A DNA stretch of 64,000 bases, from NCBI GenBank assembly GCA_015061085.1, contig SUXG01000004.1, positions 1-64,000 of the forward strand, read 5' to 3'. How positions within the stretch are numbered: the first letter of the stretch is position 1; every line of letters starts with the position of its first letter. Both the position numbers and the translations under genes were made by a program. Below are positions 56,001-63,897 of the stretch, piece after piece. This stretch comes from Bacteroidales bacterium (GTDB lineage: Bacteria > Bacteroidota > Bacteroidia > Bacteroidales > Muribaculaceae). The notes under the pieces were generated by a model. That model was not told where the DNA came from. It saw nothing but the letters and a program-made list of their open reading frames with translations, and ran no database searches.

Positions 56001-56317
56001 TGGCGTTTCATTACACTTTTTTTGTCAGGCAAAACAGGTGTATTGGCTTTACCAACGATGCCGGCACTTGCGACAAGGTTATTTTGTGCATCTATTGTGG
56101 TATATCTATAAAAACCATCCTCGCACAATGTCACAGGAGTACCATCTACAGTGGTATAATAATGATAATACTCGTCACCACACAAACGAACACGTATTGT
56201 TGTTCCATCGGGCTGTATTACGACATATGGGTTTGGATTAGCAGGTACAGCTAATGCCTCCACCCAACACCATAGGCATGCCATAATAAGTAGCACTATA
56301 CGAAATTGTTTTCTCAT
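53075..56317 (-). CDS. Secreted M6-family metalloprotease with tandem repeat modules, Ig-like domains and T9SS-like C-terminus
   Basis: A 1080-residue secreted protein. Order: signal peptide (LLIMACLWCWVEALA), propeptide-like region to about 125, M6 protease domain (about 135-520) with the zinc site HEYSHTLGLPDFYD (His323, Glu324, His327, Asp further on), two tandem copies of an uncharacterised ~145-residue module (about 535-680 and 690-835; each with DEEWQVNITxD, then PVCMFGGLDA), two bacterial Ig-like (BIG2) domains (about 836-1010; ATVDANGVVTAI, SVNANGLVKIR), and a T9SS-like sorting end (KGIYVVAIDGKSFKVLVK). M6 enzymes include immune inhibitor A, which degrades host defence peptides; the target here is unknown. 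The gene is 78 bases after tex with no clear promoter between. Confidence 0.9.
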   Translation of the reverse strand: MRKQFRIVLLIMACLWCWVEALAVPANPNPYVVIQPDGTTIRVRLCGDEYYHYYTTVDGTPVTLCEDGFYRYTTIDAQNNLVASAGIVGKANTPVLPDKKSVMKRHNELYKVNKAKKVVDLPRKQASMRSAVRNAGSKDGVVKGIIVLAEFQDQKFTFSQKAINDKMNKVGYTDEYGSIGSARDYFIAQSYGKFQPEFDVVGPVTLSQNMAYYGANYQGANDIRPHEMVAEACQLASQQGLADMSDYDHDGDGWVDLVYVIYAGYPESSGAPGETIWPHAWYVYSGGGLLVTLDGVSLNAYACSAELNGNSGLNLDGIGTFCHEYSHTLGLPDFYDIDYSGAMGMSWWSIMAHGNYGVNGYVPIGYNAYEREFCGWLEFDELTDNASIRMPELTTDNAAAYKITSTNANQYVTIETRCKKGWDVSLPSEGMMVIAVDYNKEAWDRNGPNDDPNRQRFKLIPADDDWNESNLFGDLYPYGGNTTLSSSSSPKLRVHNTTINGKSITGIAYNNGVTTFDFKKDDVPGDEPGGDLSYLEGTYNAFAKSAFKDYPDEEWQVNITVDKTDKGKVWIQPVCMFGGLDADDISPIYATYNAADNTLVMPSGQVVYEDSDNQMVIAQTTTGSDINLTDNFVMQIEKNDYGVDISFANDCYLGVGDILNDNWWSQALYYVSYSKTTTGGEEEGDEVPAEFEGVYNAFAHSGYQGEPDEEWQVNITIDETEKGKVWIHPVCMFGGLDAEYISPIYATYNAADNTLNMPLGQVVYEDSQYKMVVAQTTDGSEKNLTGNIVMQIDNNEYGVDITFAEDYLLGVGDILNDVWWYQALYNISYSKTTTGEELATSIALDKTEVSLEATETATLVATILPETATNKSVAWTSSNEAVATVDANGVVTAIAVGEAIIKATTTDGSDLSATCKVTVVPTLAVSIEVTPNSVEAEENSEVQLSVNILPENATYKSVEWSSSNDAIASVNANGLVKIRKEGNVVITATTTDGTNLSATCSINVYSGIDGVNGNDVIVATIGDNIVVKNAKLGSNVRVYATDGSTITSEIATDGDVVIEAPVKGIYVVAIDGKSFKVLVK
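53815..54720 (-). repeat. Two tandem copies of a 156-codon unit inside the M6 protease gene
   Basis: The two copies are offset by 468 bases (for example the same GTTTTGCTATACGAAA segment at 53823 and 54291). Protein identity between copies is high through the core (YNAADNTL, QVVYEDS, YGVDI). The even multiple of three and the close match point to a fairly recent in-frame duplication. Confidence 0.85.
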
Positions 56318-56395
56318 GGCTATTATTTTTATTAGTTAAATATTAGTTAATTAGTTTACTTACTGACTTATATATCAAAAAAAATCTATTTCGAA

Positions 56396-58510
56396 TTACA
56401 GTCCTTTAAGGGAGAGGGAGATGCGTGAGCGTTCATAATCAACGCCAATGACTCTTACCATCAACTGTTGATTGACTGACACGACTGTGCTTGGATCTTT
56501 CACAAATCTATCAGCCAATTGCGATACATGGATTAAGCCTTTGGTCTTAATGCCTAAATCGACAAAACATCCAAAGTCTGTCACGTTGGAAACAATACCC
56601 GGAAGCAACATTCCTTCCTCTACATCATCAATGCTTTTAATTGACTTGTCAAACTCAAAGGTAACAAGTATGCTGCGAGGGTCTCGTCCGGGTTTGGATA
56701 GCTCCTCTATGATATCAGTCAGTGTCTCCACACCGACACCATTGCCAACATATTTTTCAAGCACTATAGAGTCTCTCAACTTTTTATCTGCTATCAAGTC
56801 AGTCACTTTGCAACCGCAATCTTTAGCCATTAATTCGACCAATGCGTATCGCTCGGGATGCACTGCTGTGTTATCCAACGGATTTGACGATGTCGGAATT
56901 CTTAGGAATGCCGCACATTGTTCAAACACTTTCGCTCCCAATCTTGGAACTTTCTTCAGTGAATTTCTGTCGGGAAACTCTTTATTTTCACGACGATAAT
57001 CAATAATATTTTGGGCTAATTTTTCACCGATACCCGACACGTAGGATAATAGCTGACGACTTGCCGTATTGAGGTTTACCCCTACACTATTAACGCAACT
57101 TTCAACTGTAGTATCTAACTGATTTTTGAGCAATGATTGATCGACATCATGCTGATACTGACCGACTCCGATTGATTTTGGATCTATTTTCACCAATTCT
57201 GCCAATGGGTCGCCTAATCGTCGTCCGATTGACACAGCCCCTCTGACTGTTACATCCTTATCCGGGAACTCCTCGCGTGCAACAGCCGACGCTGAATAGA
57301 CCGATGCTCCGTCTTCATTTACCATGTGAACGGCTATTTCCGAATCAAGTCCGATACTATCGATAAATTCTTTCGTTTCTCGACCGGCTGTACCCCTGCC
57401 GATCGCTATTGCTTCTATTTTATGACGTTCGACCAAATCCTCTATCTCATATTTAGCCACCATTCGTTCATGCGACGTCGCATGAGGATAAATTGTGCTA
57501 TGCTCCAATAAGAATCCTTGGCTATCAAGACACACGACTTTGCAACCGGTGCGAAAACCGGGATCTATAGCCAATATTCTTTTTTCGCCCAACGGAGGAG
57601 ATAGTAACAACTCTCGCAAATTTTTCGCAAATACACCAATAGCTTCTCGGTCGGCACTGCGTTTTGAGTCTGCGGCAAATTCATTCTCAATCGACGGACG
57701 CAATAGTCGTAAATATGAATCGTGAACAGCATCCTTGACACATTGTGATGTCTCACCTTCTCCTTTGACAAAAATTCGTGCTATCTGCTTCTCAGCATCA
57801 TCGGCAGGCAATATCGTAACCCTAAGTATGCCGTCAGCCTCACCTCGGCGCATAGCAAGCAGACGATGAGCCGGGCATCGACGCAATGGTTCTTTGAAAT
57901 CAAACCAATCACGATACTTTTGCCCCTCAGATTCTTTGCCTTTGACCACACGCGAATGAATCATTGCACTACGGGCAAATATCTTACGCAGTCTGCCTCG
58001 ACTACGCTCGTCCTCACTCACCCACTCCGCAATTATATCCTTGGCTCCACTTATTGCCATCTCTTCGTCCTCTACTTCACCTGCGACAAAGCGTCGAGCA
58101 TCAATCTTATCGCTCTTTTGCGACATAATGATTTTTGCCAACGGCTCAAGTCCTCGCTGTCGAGCTACTTCGGCTCTGGTTTTTCGTTTAGGCTTAAATG
58201 GCAAATAAATATCTTCTATCTGAGAGGGAGTCCAACTTGATGTGATTCTTTCACGTAACTCTTCTGTCATAGCTCCGGATTCTTCTATGACAGAAATTAT
58301 ATAATCCTTTCTTTTATTCAACTCTTTAAGTTCAACCACCCTCTCGCGTATTGAAGCGATCGTAATTTCGTCCATCGATCCGGTCATCTCCTTACGATAG
58401 CGCGAAATAAACGGCACAGTAGCCCCGTCTTCGAGCAAAGTAACTGTGTTTTTTACGTTGCGGAGCACAAGTCCAAACTCCTTAGCTATAATGTTGATGA
58501 TTTGTTCCAT
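56396..58510 (-). CDS. tex: Tex family RNA-binding protein
   Basis: Transcription accessory protein of the Tex/Spt6 type. With the ATG at 58510 it has 704 residues (MEQIINIIAKEFGLVL); the longer frame from 58552 covers the promoter. Domains in order: N-terminal Tex region with ATVPFISRYRKEMTGSMDE, a YqgF/RNase H-like fold (about 305-440; ILAIDPGFRTGCKVVCLD), helix-hairpin-helix (about 470-560; LLSYVSGIGEKLAQNII), and a C-terminal S1 domain (about 630-700; GIVSNVTDFGCFVDLGIKTKGL). Full length. Known Tex proteins affect transcription, virulence gene expression and stress survival. Confidence 0.95.
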   Translation of the reverse strand: MEQIINIIAKEFGLVLRNVKNTVTLLEDGATVPFISRYRKEMTGSMDEITIASIRERVVELKELNKRKDYIISVIEESGAMTEELRERITSSWTPSQIEDIYLPFKPKRKTRAEVARQRGLEPLAKIIMSQKSDKIDARRFVAGEVEDEEMAISGAKDIIAEWVSEDERSRGRLRKIFARSAMIHSRVVKGKESEGQKYRDWFDFKEPLRRCPAHRLLAMRRGEADGILRVTILPADDAEKQIARIFVKGEGETSQCVKDAVHDSYLRLLRPSIENEFAADSKRSADREAIGVFAKNLRELLLSPPLGEKRILAIDPGFRTGCKVVCLDSQGFLLEHSTIYPHATSHERMVAKYEIEDLVERHKIEAIAIGRGTAGRETKEFIDSIGLDSEIAVHMVNEDGASVYSASAVAREEFPDKDVTVRGAVSIGRRLGDPLAELVKIDPKSIGVGQYQHDVDQSLLKNQLDTTVESCVNSVGVNLNTASRQLLSYVSGIGEKLAQNIIDYRRENKEFPDRNSLKKVPRLGAKVFEQCAAFLRIPTSSNPLDNTAVHPERYALVELMAKDCGCKVTDLIADKKLRDSIVLEKYVGNGVGVETLTDIIEELSKPGRDPRSILVTFEFDKSIKSIDDVEEGMLLPGIVSNVTDFGCFVDLGIKTKGLIHVSQLADRFVKDPSTVVSVNQQLMVRVIGVDYERSRISLSLKGL

Positions 58511-58537
58511 ACCATAAATAATATCATTAACCAATTT

Positions 58538-58569
58538 CAAAATTAATGACAATTTTTCAATAATGCAAA
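58538..58569 (-). promoter_or_regulatory. Promoter of tex
   Basis: Minus strand TTTG (58569-58566), 20 bases, TAATTTTG (-7 box 58545-58538). It lies downstream of the first ATG of the longer frame and therefore supports the start at 58510. Confidence 0.75.
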
Positions 58570-58577
58570 TACTATAA

Positions 58578-58691
58578 TACCCTATTAATCAAAAACCAAG
58601 AATCGTGAATGGTTTTATGAAGAAGTCCACAAAGGATTATAAGAAGGAGATACAAAAAGCAGAACAAATTTTAAACAGTTTACAGCAATGA
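58578..58691 (+). pseudogene. C-terminal remnant of a RelE/HigB-type toxin gene
   Basis: An open frame without a proper start, from a stop at 58575 to TGA at 58689-58691. Its product contains VNGFMKKSTKDYKKEIQKAE, which resembles the last strand and helix of phage Gp49/HigB-like toxins (typically HGFxKKTxKTPxxEIxxA). The rest of the toxin, about two thirds, is absent: the tex promoter lies immediately upstream. The stop overlaps the ATG of the antitoxin gene (ATGA), the normal toxin-antitoxin arrangement for HigBA. An ATG at 58617 could still give a 24-residue peptide, but no activity is expected. The identification rests on about 30 residues. Confidence 0.6.
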
Positions 58692-58999
58692 GACCAAAGA
58701 TTGACATTAACAAGCTCAAGCATCTTCCTATCATAGAAGATATGTTTGTCGATGAGTACGGAGCAAAAAGTACCGCTTCGCGAGATGAGTTCGATGCGAA
58801 GTCTCTTGCCTGGTACTGTGCAGAGGTGTTGAAAAACTCCCGTAAGGCTGCAGGAATCACTCAACAGCAACTTGCCGATAAGATTGGCAAAAAACGTAAG
58901 TATGTTGCTATGCTTGAAAAAGGCGAAACTGATATACAACTATCTACATTCATTATGATTTCTGAGGCAGTAAGTTTAAAATTCACCTTGACATACTGA
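58688..58999 (+). CDS. XRE-family antitoxin-like HTH protein (HigA type)
   Basis: A 103-residue protein with a C-terminal HTH of the XRE type (LKNSRKAAGITQQQLADKIGKKRKYVAMLEKG, here given in two halves: 48-62 and 63-79) and a shorter N-terminal part (PIIEDMFVDEYGAKST). This is the usual build of HigA antitoxins encoded just after the toxin. It is intact although the toxin is truncated, so it may persist as an orphan regulator or as protection against other HigB toxins. The 314-base gap downstream holds its terminator and the aroE promoter. Confidence 0.82.
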   Translation: MRPKIDINKLKHLPIIEDMFVDEYGAKSTASRDEFDAKSLAWYCAEVLKNSRKAAGITQQQLADKIGKKRKYVAMLEKGETDIQLSTFIMISEAVSLKFTLTY

Positions 59000-59022
59000 T
59001 TCAGTTATTCCATCAAATTATC

Positions 59023-59059
59023 ACAGCACCCTTTAGCCTTATAAGTCAAAAGGTGCTGT
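59023..59059 (+). terminator. Terminator after the HTH gene
   Basis: ACAGCACC (59023-59030) pairs with GGTGCTGT (59052-59059), then TGTATTTTATCTTTTTT, a strong T-rich end. The rest of the gap, 59075-59259, shows nothing clear. Confidence 0.82.
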
Positions 59060-59259
59060 TGTATTTTATCTTTTTTAAAATTGAACATATGACCGGGAAA
59101 GACTTGAAAAATTCTAAAAACCTAAGAAATCGTTCGACAGACATCAACTCCAAAGCTAACGTCACAATCCGATAAACCTAATTAGTAACAACCACGATAA
59201 ATAGTCAATTATAGCATATCACTATTATCAATCTGATTTAGCAATATTGATCAATAATA

Positions 59260-59291
59260 TTTGTTTTTTTTACTTATTAATTTTATATTTG
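59260..59291 (+). promoter_or_regulatory. Promoter of aroE-comEC
   Basis: TTTG (59260-59263), 20 bases, TATATTTGC (-7 box 59284-59291). Leader about 17 bases. Confidence 0.75.
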
Positions 59292-59313
59292 CACAACATT
59301 AATTTTAGTATCA

Positions 59314-60072
59314 ATGGCAACAAAAGATAAACCTTTATATGGTCTTGTTGGGAAGAAGTTGTCGCATAGTTTTTCGCGTCAGTTTTTCAGTCACAAATTT
59401 GAGGAGGAGCAGATTGATGCCGAGTATCTCAATTTTGAGTTACCGACTATCGAGCATCTAAAGGATATCATTGCTTCTCATTCTACGCTGAAGGGTCTTA
59501 ATGTGACCATTCCATACAAGGAGGTGGTGATTCCGTTGCTTGACGAATTGAGTCCGGAAGCTGAAGCTATCAGAGCCGTCAATGTCATCAAAATTGTACA
59601 TCTCAGCGACGGAAGTGTCAGACTCATCGGACACAACACCGATGTCATAGGCTTCAGAGAAAGCATTCGCCCTTTGTTGACTTCCAATCACGCCAAAGCT
59701 ATGATATTAGGCACCGGAGGTGCATCTAAGGCTGTGGAACACGCTCTTCGAGCGCTCGATATCGAAGTGCAATTTGTCTCTCGTAGTCACGACAAATCTG
59801 CTATGACATATTCTGATTTGACAGATGATATTATTATCGACCATAAAGTTATCGTCAACACTACACCATTGGGTATGTACCCCAATATCGACAGATGCCC
59901 TGACATGAACTATTCGTCACTGACCAAGGAACATCTATGCTACGACTTGGTCTATAATCCTGAGAAGACAATGTTCTTAATCGCATGTGAAGCTCATGGT
60001 GCACAAATAAAAAATGGCATTGAAATGCTCACACTACAAGCCGAAGAATCTTGGAAAATATGGAATAACTAA
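59314..60072 (+). CDS. aroE: Shikimate dehydrogenase
   Basis: NADPH-dependent reduction of 3-dehydroshikimate to shikimate in aromatic amino-acid and chorismate synthesis. The 252-residue protein has the substrate motif KKLSHSFSRQFF near 14-25, catalytic Lys69 (NVTIPYKE) and Asp110 (GHNTDVIGF), and the nucleotide loop ILGTGGASKAVEHAL near 131-145. Slightly shorter than E. coli AroE, usual for Bacteroidota. comEC follows by 12 bases. Confidence 0.96.
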   Translation: MATKDKPLYGLVGKKLSHSFSRQFFSHKFEEEQIDAEYLNFELPTIEHLKDIIASHSTLKGLNVTIPYKEVVIPLLDELSPEAEAIRAVNVIKIVHLSDGSVRLIGHNTDVIGFRESIRPLLTSNHAKAMILGTGGASKAVEHALRALDIEVQFVSRSHDKSAMTYSDLTDDIIIDHKVIVNTTPLGMYPNIDRCPDMNYSSLTKEHLCYDLVYNPEKTMFLIACEAHGAQIKNGIEMLTLQAEESWKIWNN

Positions 60073-60084
60073 AATTCAGCAATA

Positions 60085-62100
60085 ATGAACACGTTGCTTG
60101 CCACATTATCACGTATGCCTTTTTTGATAATACTCTTGGGCGTAATTGCAGGGATAATTATTGGCTATCGCGACATTTCGTACATTATTCCTATATCAAT
60201 AATTCTTTTCTCTTGGGGTGGTTGGTGGGCAATAACTCGATGTAGCAACACGCCACAACGAAGTCTGAAATTACGACATGGACACTGGATATGGGCGTTC
60301 ACGCTTTTTACAGGAATCGGTATGTTATCCGCAACGTTATCATATCCCAAAGAAATAGATAACGACACCCTGACAACGACTAAATACGCATCAGCATCAG
60401 TAAAATCGAAAGAAACATCTGCCAATGGCGACCGACTAATTGTCGAGATTACCGGTTTTATCGACCACAACGGGAGTTATAATCATACATCGCCTTTTGA
60501 TGTATTGATTTCAACTTCTGCCTCTGATTTAACTGTCGGCGACAAAATATCTTTCCCACTTGATTTAAAAATCATTGAGAACAATGGTAATTATCAAGGT
60601 TTTGATTACGCATCATATATGATAAACAGAGGAATAAGGTATCGGCAATATTGTCATCCCTCAGAACTGCACAGATACGATCATCAAAGCAATTGGAGAA
60701 CCCTTTCTATTACAATACGAGATCGTCTTATCGAAATTGTTGAAAAATCGCATCTGCAAAAGAATACGCAAGAATTTGTCATTACAATGCTACTTGGCGA
60801 TAAAAGCTATATGCCTGATGAAACGCGCCAAATATTCAGTAATGCCGGCATTGCTCACATTCTTGCGCTGAGTGGATTGCACGTCGGAATCATAATCGTA
60901 CTCATCAGTTCTATCCTCTTTCCTCTTGGATTTTTCATCCATCGCAAAATAATTTATCTCATCACTATCGTTTTTCTTTGGATATTCGCATTCATCACCG
61001 GAATGTCGGCATCTGTAGTCAGAGCATCGATTATGGCGACATTCTATCTCTCTGCTAAAATATTGGAACGACAAAACGATAGCATAAACGCACTACTTGG
61101 CGCAATTACATTGATATTAATAGCCAATCCATCTGCCCTATATGATGTCGGGCTGCAACTGAGTGCGCTGACAGTAACCTCTATTATTCTATTTTCTGAA
61201 AAACTTAACTTTATTGACCGCTATAAACATCCCCGGTTGTATCGCATCTTTTCAACTTTCGTTATCAGCCTGATAGCTGTCGGTGGCAGCTGGATAGTAG
61301 TCGCCTACTATTTCCACATCTTCCCTTTAATGTTTATTCCCGCCAACGCAATTGTTGTGCCCCTACTGCCATTCTACATATCAATTACAATTATTCATTT
61401 AATATTATCATCGCTCGGTATGAATCTTGATTTTCTGATACTCATTATCGACACACTCTACACATGGCTTATTTCACTCTCTGAATTTCTCGCTTTTGAT
61501 GGTGCTATAATTGAAAATATTTGGGTATCTCCTATTACAATAATTCTATACTTCATATCGATAACATTCTTTGCTATATGGCTATCCAATCGCAATCGAC
61601 ACAACCTCATCAACCTATCTTCAATAATTTGTCTGACAATTCTTTCTGCTATAATAATGCCTACCGATAAACCCCGAGATGGTTTTATCGTACAAGATCG
61701 ATGGGATTCAAATCTCATTCGCATTTACGAAAACGGATGCGACTCACTTATTAAAATACCACATGACACAACGATTGTTTATAAAATCTACGATAAGCAA
61801 ATTGTGTGTATTGATGAAAACTCTATAAGCAAGTCTGAGAGAAAACGAGACCGACAAAAATCGAAAAACGAAACCAATACATCAATAAATTACCATTATA
61901 ATTGCGATTATGTGGTGCTATGTAAAGGCTATCGAGGCAGTATTACTCACCTACTTCGCCACTACGATGCAAAACTCATCGTACTAATGCCTGAAATTTT
62001 CAATTCCAAAGAGCAATCTCTTGTGCGTGAAGCACAAAGACTAAATGTCCCAATTCATTCCGTTGACAACAACGGAGCATTAAAATATCTCGTGGAATGA
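60085..62100 (+). CDS. comEC: ComEC/Rec2-family DNA channel protein
   Basis: Inner-membrane protein of the ComEC family, which moves single-stranded DNA into the cell during transformation. The 671-residue protein has about ten membrane segments: two or three at the N-terminus with a DUF4131-like region and OB-like part (about 95-190), then the competence domain (about 235-510) with the signature IAHILALSGLHVG. The C-terminal part after residue 530 is short and lacks the HxHxDH metal site of the beta-lactamase-like domain present in Bacillus ComEC. The function in Bacteroidales has not been clearly shown. The end overlaps a small convergent gene by 21 bases. Confidence 0.9.
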   Translation: MNTLLATLSRMPFLIILLGVIAGIIIGYRDISYIIPISIILFSWGGWWAITRCSNTPQRSLKLRHGHWIWAFTLFTGIGMLSATLSYPKEIDNDTLTTTKYASASVKSKETSANGDRLIVEITGFIDHNGSYNHTSPFDVLISTSASDLTVGDKISFPLDLKIIENNGNYQGFDYASYMINRGIRYRQYCHPSELHRYDHQSNWRTLSITIRDRLIEIVEKSHLQKNTQEFVITMLLGDKSYMPDETRQIFSNAGIAHILALSGLHVGIIIVLISSILFPLGFFIHRKIIYLITIVFLWIFAFITGMSASVVRASIMATFYLSAKILERQNDSINALLGAITLILIANPSALYDVGLQLSALTVTSIILFSEKLNFIDRYKHPRLYRIFSTFVISLIAVGGSWIVVAYYFHIFPLMFIPANAIVVPLLPFYISITIIHLILSSLGMNLDFLILIIDTLYTWLISLSEFLAFDGAIIENIWVSPITIILYFISITFFAIWLSNRNRHNLINLSSIICLTILSAIIMPTDKPRDGFIVQDRWDSNLIRIYENGCDSLIKIPHDTTIVYKIYDKQIVCIDENSISKSERKRDRQKSKNETNTSINYHYNCDYVVLCKGYRGSITHLLRHYDAKLIVLMPEIFNSKEQSLVREAQRLNVPIHSVDNNGALKYLVE

Positions 62101-62301
62101 GATTATCCCTCCACTTGTCTTTACCATCAAAGTATTGTCGCTATACTCCACACTTTCAGACTCTCGCTCGAAAGGATATATTTTATATGATTTTATGATA
62201 TCATTTATAATAGTCAATTCGACTATCGAAAGAGCATGTTCTACTATGTTTTCTTCACAATTCTCAAGAACACATCGACTCATATATCGCTCTATTCTCA
62301 T
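62080..62301 (-). CDS. Small protein coupled to the DUF4296 gene
   Basis: A 73-residue frame whose ATG overlaps the stop of the DUF4296 gene by four bases (ATGA), which argues for translation. It contains two Cys (SRCVLENCEENIVEHA), a hydrophobic stretch (LSIVELTIINDII), and a C-terminal part with GGIISFHEIF. No signal peptide. I do not recognise the family; its last seven codons run antisense through the end of comEC. It may be the last gene of dksA-lspA-DUF4296. Chance is possible. Confidence 0.55.
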   Translation of the reverse strand: MRIERYMSRCVLENCEENIVEHALSIVELTIINDIIKSYKIYPFERESESVEYSDNTLMVKTSGGIISFHEIF

Positions 62302-63233
62302 TGTATTTTCATTCTTAATGATGCTGCCGGATCCAAACTTTCCGGTCGAGGCATATTATTTTGACTTTTCTGCTTGATTTCATTTGACTCTATACCTCTG
62401 CCTCCAATCGAATCATTTAACACTTCTTCTGCTTCTTTCTTCTTATAATTAGGATTAAATGAGCGTTGATTAAAAATTTGCGAATAATTAGACGACGTCA
62501 ATGGCAATTTCTCTATTCTTATGCTATCAATAAAAATGACTTCTCCTTTATCCGGATAAAATCTTGCATAACCATAGATACGCTTAATATCCATAGTAGA
62601 ATCCGTCTGCAATGTCATTTTGCAGTTAGGAGTATTCTGAGCAAATGATCTTGTAATATAGGATGTTGTCCCATTTTCATAATCGACTGCCATAAACATA
62701 CTGACTTCTGTTCTATCGTTTGCTTTTCGAAACTGCCAATTAAATCTATCGCCTGATGTAATATTGTCTTCATTTGGACGTAATTGAAACGATATTAAAT
62801 GCAAATCTTCATTCTTTGATATTCTACTTATCGGAGTTCCATGCCACAAATTTTGTGAATCGTCTAAATCATTCGATGCTATTTCCCCGGATGTTTCTGC
62901 TCTTTTATATGCCGACTTTAATTTTATATCTAATTGCTTTTCGACATTTGCATATAGCTTTACGTATTCGTCAATATTACGACCATACCAGTTTAATGAA
63001 GAATCAAATTCAGCCTGTGTAACTCCATGTTTCTTAAGTATCGACTGGCGCAACACCTTCTTCGCCGAATCTGATAAGAAGATAGCCGATCCGGCTGTAA
63101 GATATGCTTCACTTCGGTGAATATCAACAAGCAACGCAGTCATTTCTCGTTCACTAAGAATCATATCAGGACGTTTATCACATCCAATTACGACTACTTG
63201 AATAAATAATATTAACCAAAGTAATTTTCTCAT
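62298..63233 (-). CDS. DUF4296 lipoprotein
   Basis: A 311-residue protein with a lipoprotein signal (LLWLILFIQVVVIGC, Cys18). The first ~130 residues form the DUF4296 domain (LSEREMTALLVDIHRSEAYLTAGS, then VTQAEFDSSLNWYGRNIDEYVKLY). The remainder is a beta-rich segment with no clear family and a polar tail. The domain is found in Bacteroidota just after lspA, as here (three-base gap), which suggests a link to lipoprotein handling, still unproven. Confidence 0.88.
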   Translation of the reverse strand: MRKLLWLILFIQVVVIGCDKRPDMILSEREMTALLVDIHRSEAYLTAGSAIFLSDSAKKVLRQSILKKHGVTQAEFDSSLNWYGRNIDEYVKLYANVEKQLDIKLKSAYKRAETSGEIASNDLDDSQNLWHGTPISRISKNEDLHLISFQLRPNEDNITSGDRFNWQFRKANDRTEVSMFMAVDYENGTTSYITRSFAQNTPNCKMTLQTDSTMDIKRIYGYARFYPDKGEVIFIDSIRIEKLPLTSSNYSQIFNQRSFNPNYKKKEAEEVLNDSIGGRGIESNEIKQKSQNNMPRPESLDPAASLRMKIQ

Positions 63234-63236
63234 ACC

Positions 63237-63884
63237 TTAATTTGCACTATCTACTCTATCTTCTTTTTTTAATGACTGCAAAGCAATATTGACGTCTTTC
63301 GAATAGAAAAACAACAAAAAAAATACACCTACACAAATAGCAGAATCGGCAATATTAAAAATGTATTGAAAGAACTCAAAATGTTGACCGCCAACAATAG
63401 GCATCCAATCAGGCCAATAGAATGAAAAGAAAGGGAAATACAGCATATCGACCACACGTCCCTCAAACCATCCGGCATAACCTCCATCCGGGGGCAACAT
63501 CTGAGCTAATTCAGGCGGGTAAGGGTTATTAAACAGCTGTCCATAGAAAACACAATCGAAAATATTACCTGCTGCCCCGGCTGTTATCAACGACATAGCA
63601 ACAATGAATCCTGTTCGCAGTGATTCTTTTGCACGAATTTTCAATAAAAAATATATAAAAAATCCAACGGCAATAATTCTTCCAATCGTAAGAACTATCT
63701 TATTCCATAGTTCAAGACCGAAAGCCATTCCATTGTTTTCTATAAACTTCAAGTGAAACCATGAAGTTATCTCATAGTCTTCACCCATATAAAAGTTCGT
63801 TTTAACCCATATTTTAAAAGCCTGATCTGCGATGATTACTAAAATTATAATCATCGCAATCAGACATCCTCTATTTATCTTCAT
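63237..63884 (-). CDS. lspA: Lipoprotein signal peptidase LspA
   Basis: Inner-membrane aspartic protease that cuts signal peptides from prolipoproteins. The 215-residue protein has four membrane helices and the two catalytic Asp: Asp110 (GNIFDCVFYG) and Asp180 (FNIADSAICVG). It is longer than E. coli LspA because of a periplasmic insert between these (about 115-150), as is usual in Bacteroidota. Several lipoproteins in this window would be its substrates. It sits 13 bases after the DksA/TraR gene. Confidence 0.96.
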   Translation of the reverse strand: MKINRGCLIAMIIILVIIADQAFKIWVKTNFYMGEDYEITSWFHLKFIENNGMAFGLELWNKIVLTIGRIIAVGFFIYFLLKIRAKESLRTGFIVAMSLITAGAAGNIFDCVFYGQLFNNPYPPELAQMLPPDGGYAGWFEGRVVDMLYFPFFSFYWPDWMPIVGGQHFEFFQYIFNIADSAICVGVFFLLFFYSKDVNIALQSLKKEDRVDSAN

Positions 63885-63897
63885 CAGAGAAATTTAC

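Noticed and set aside
58615-58939. Minus-strand frames of 81 and 100 codons opposite the antitoxin
   Set aside because: The plus strand encodes a clear XRE HTH protein; the antisense frames have no independent support.
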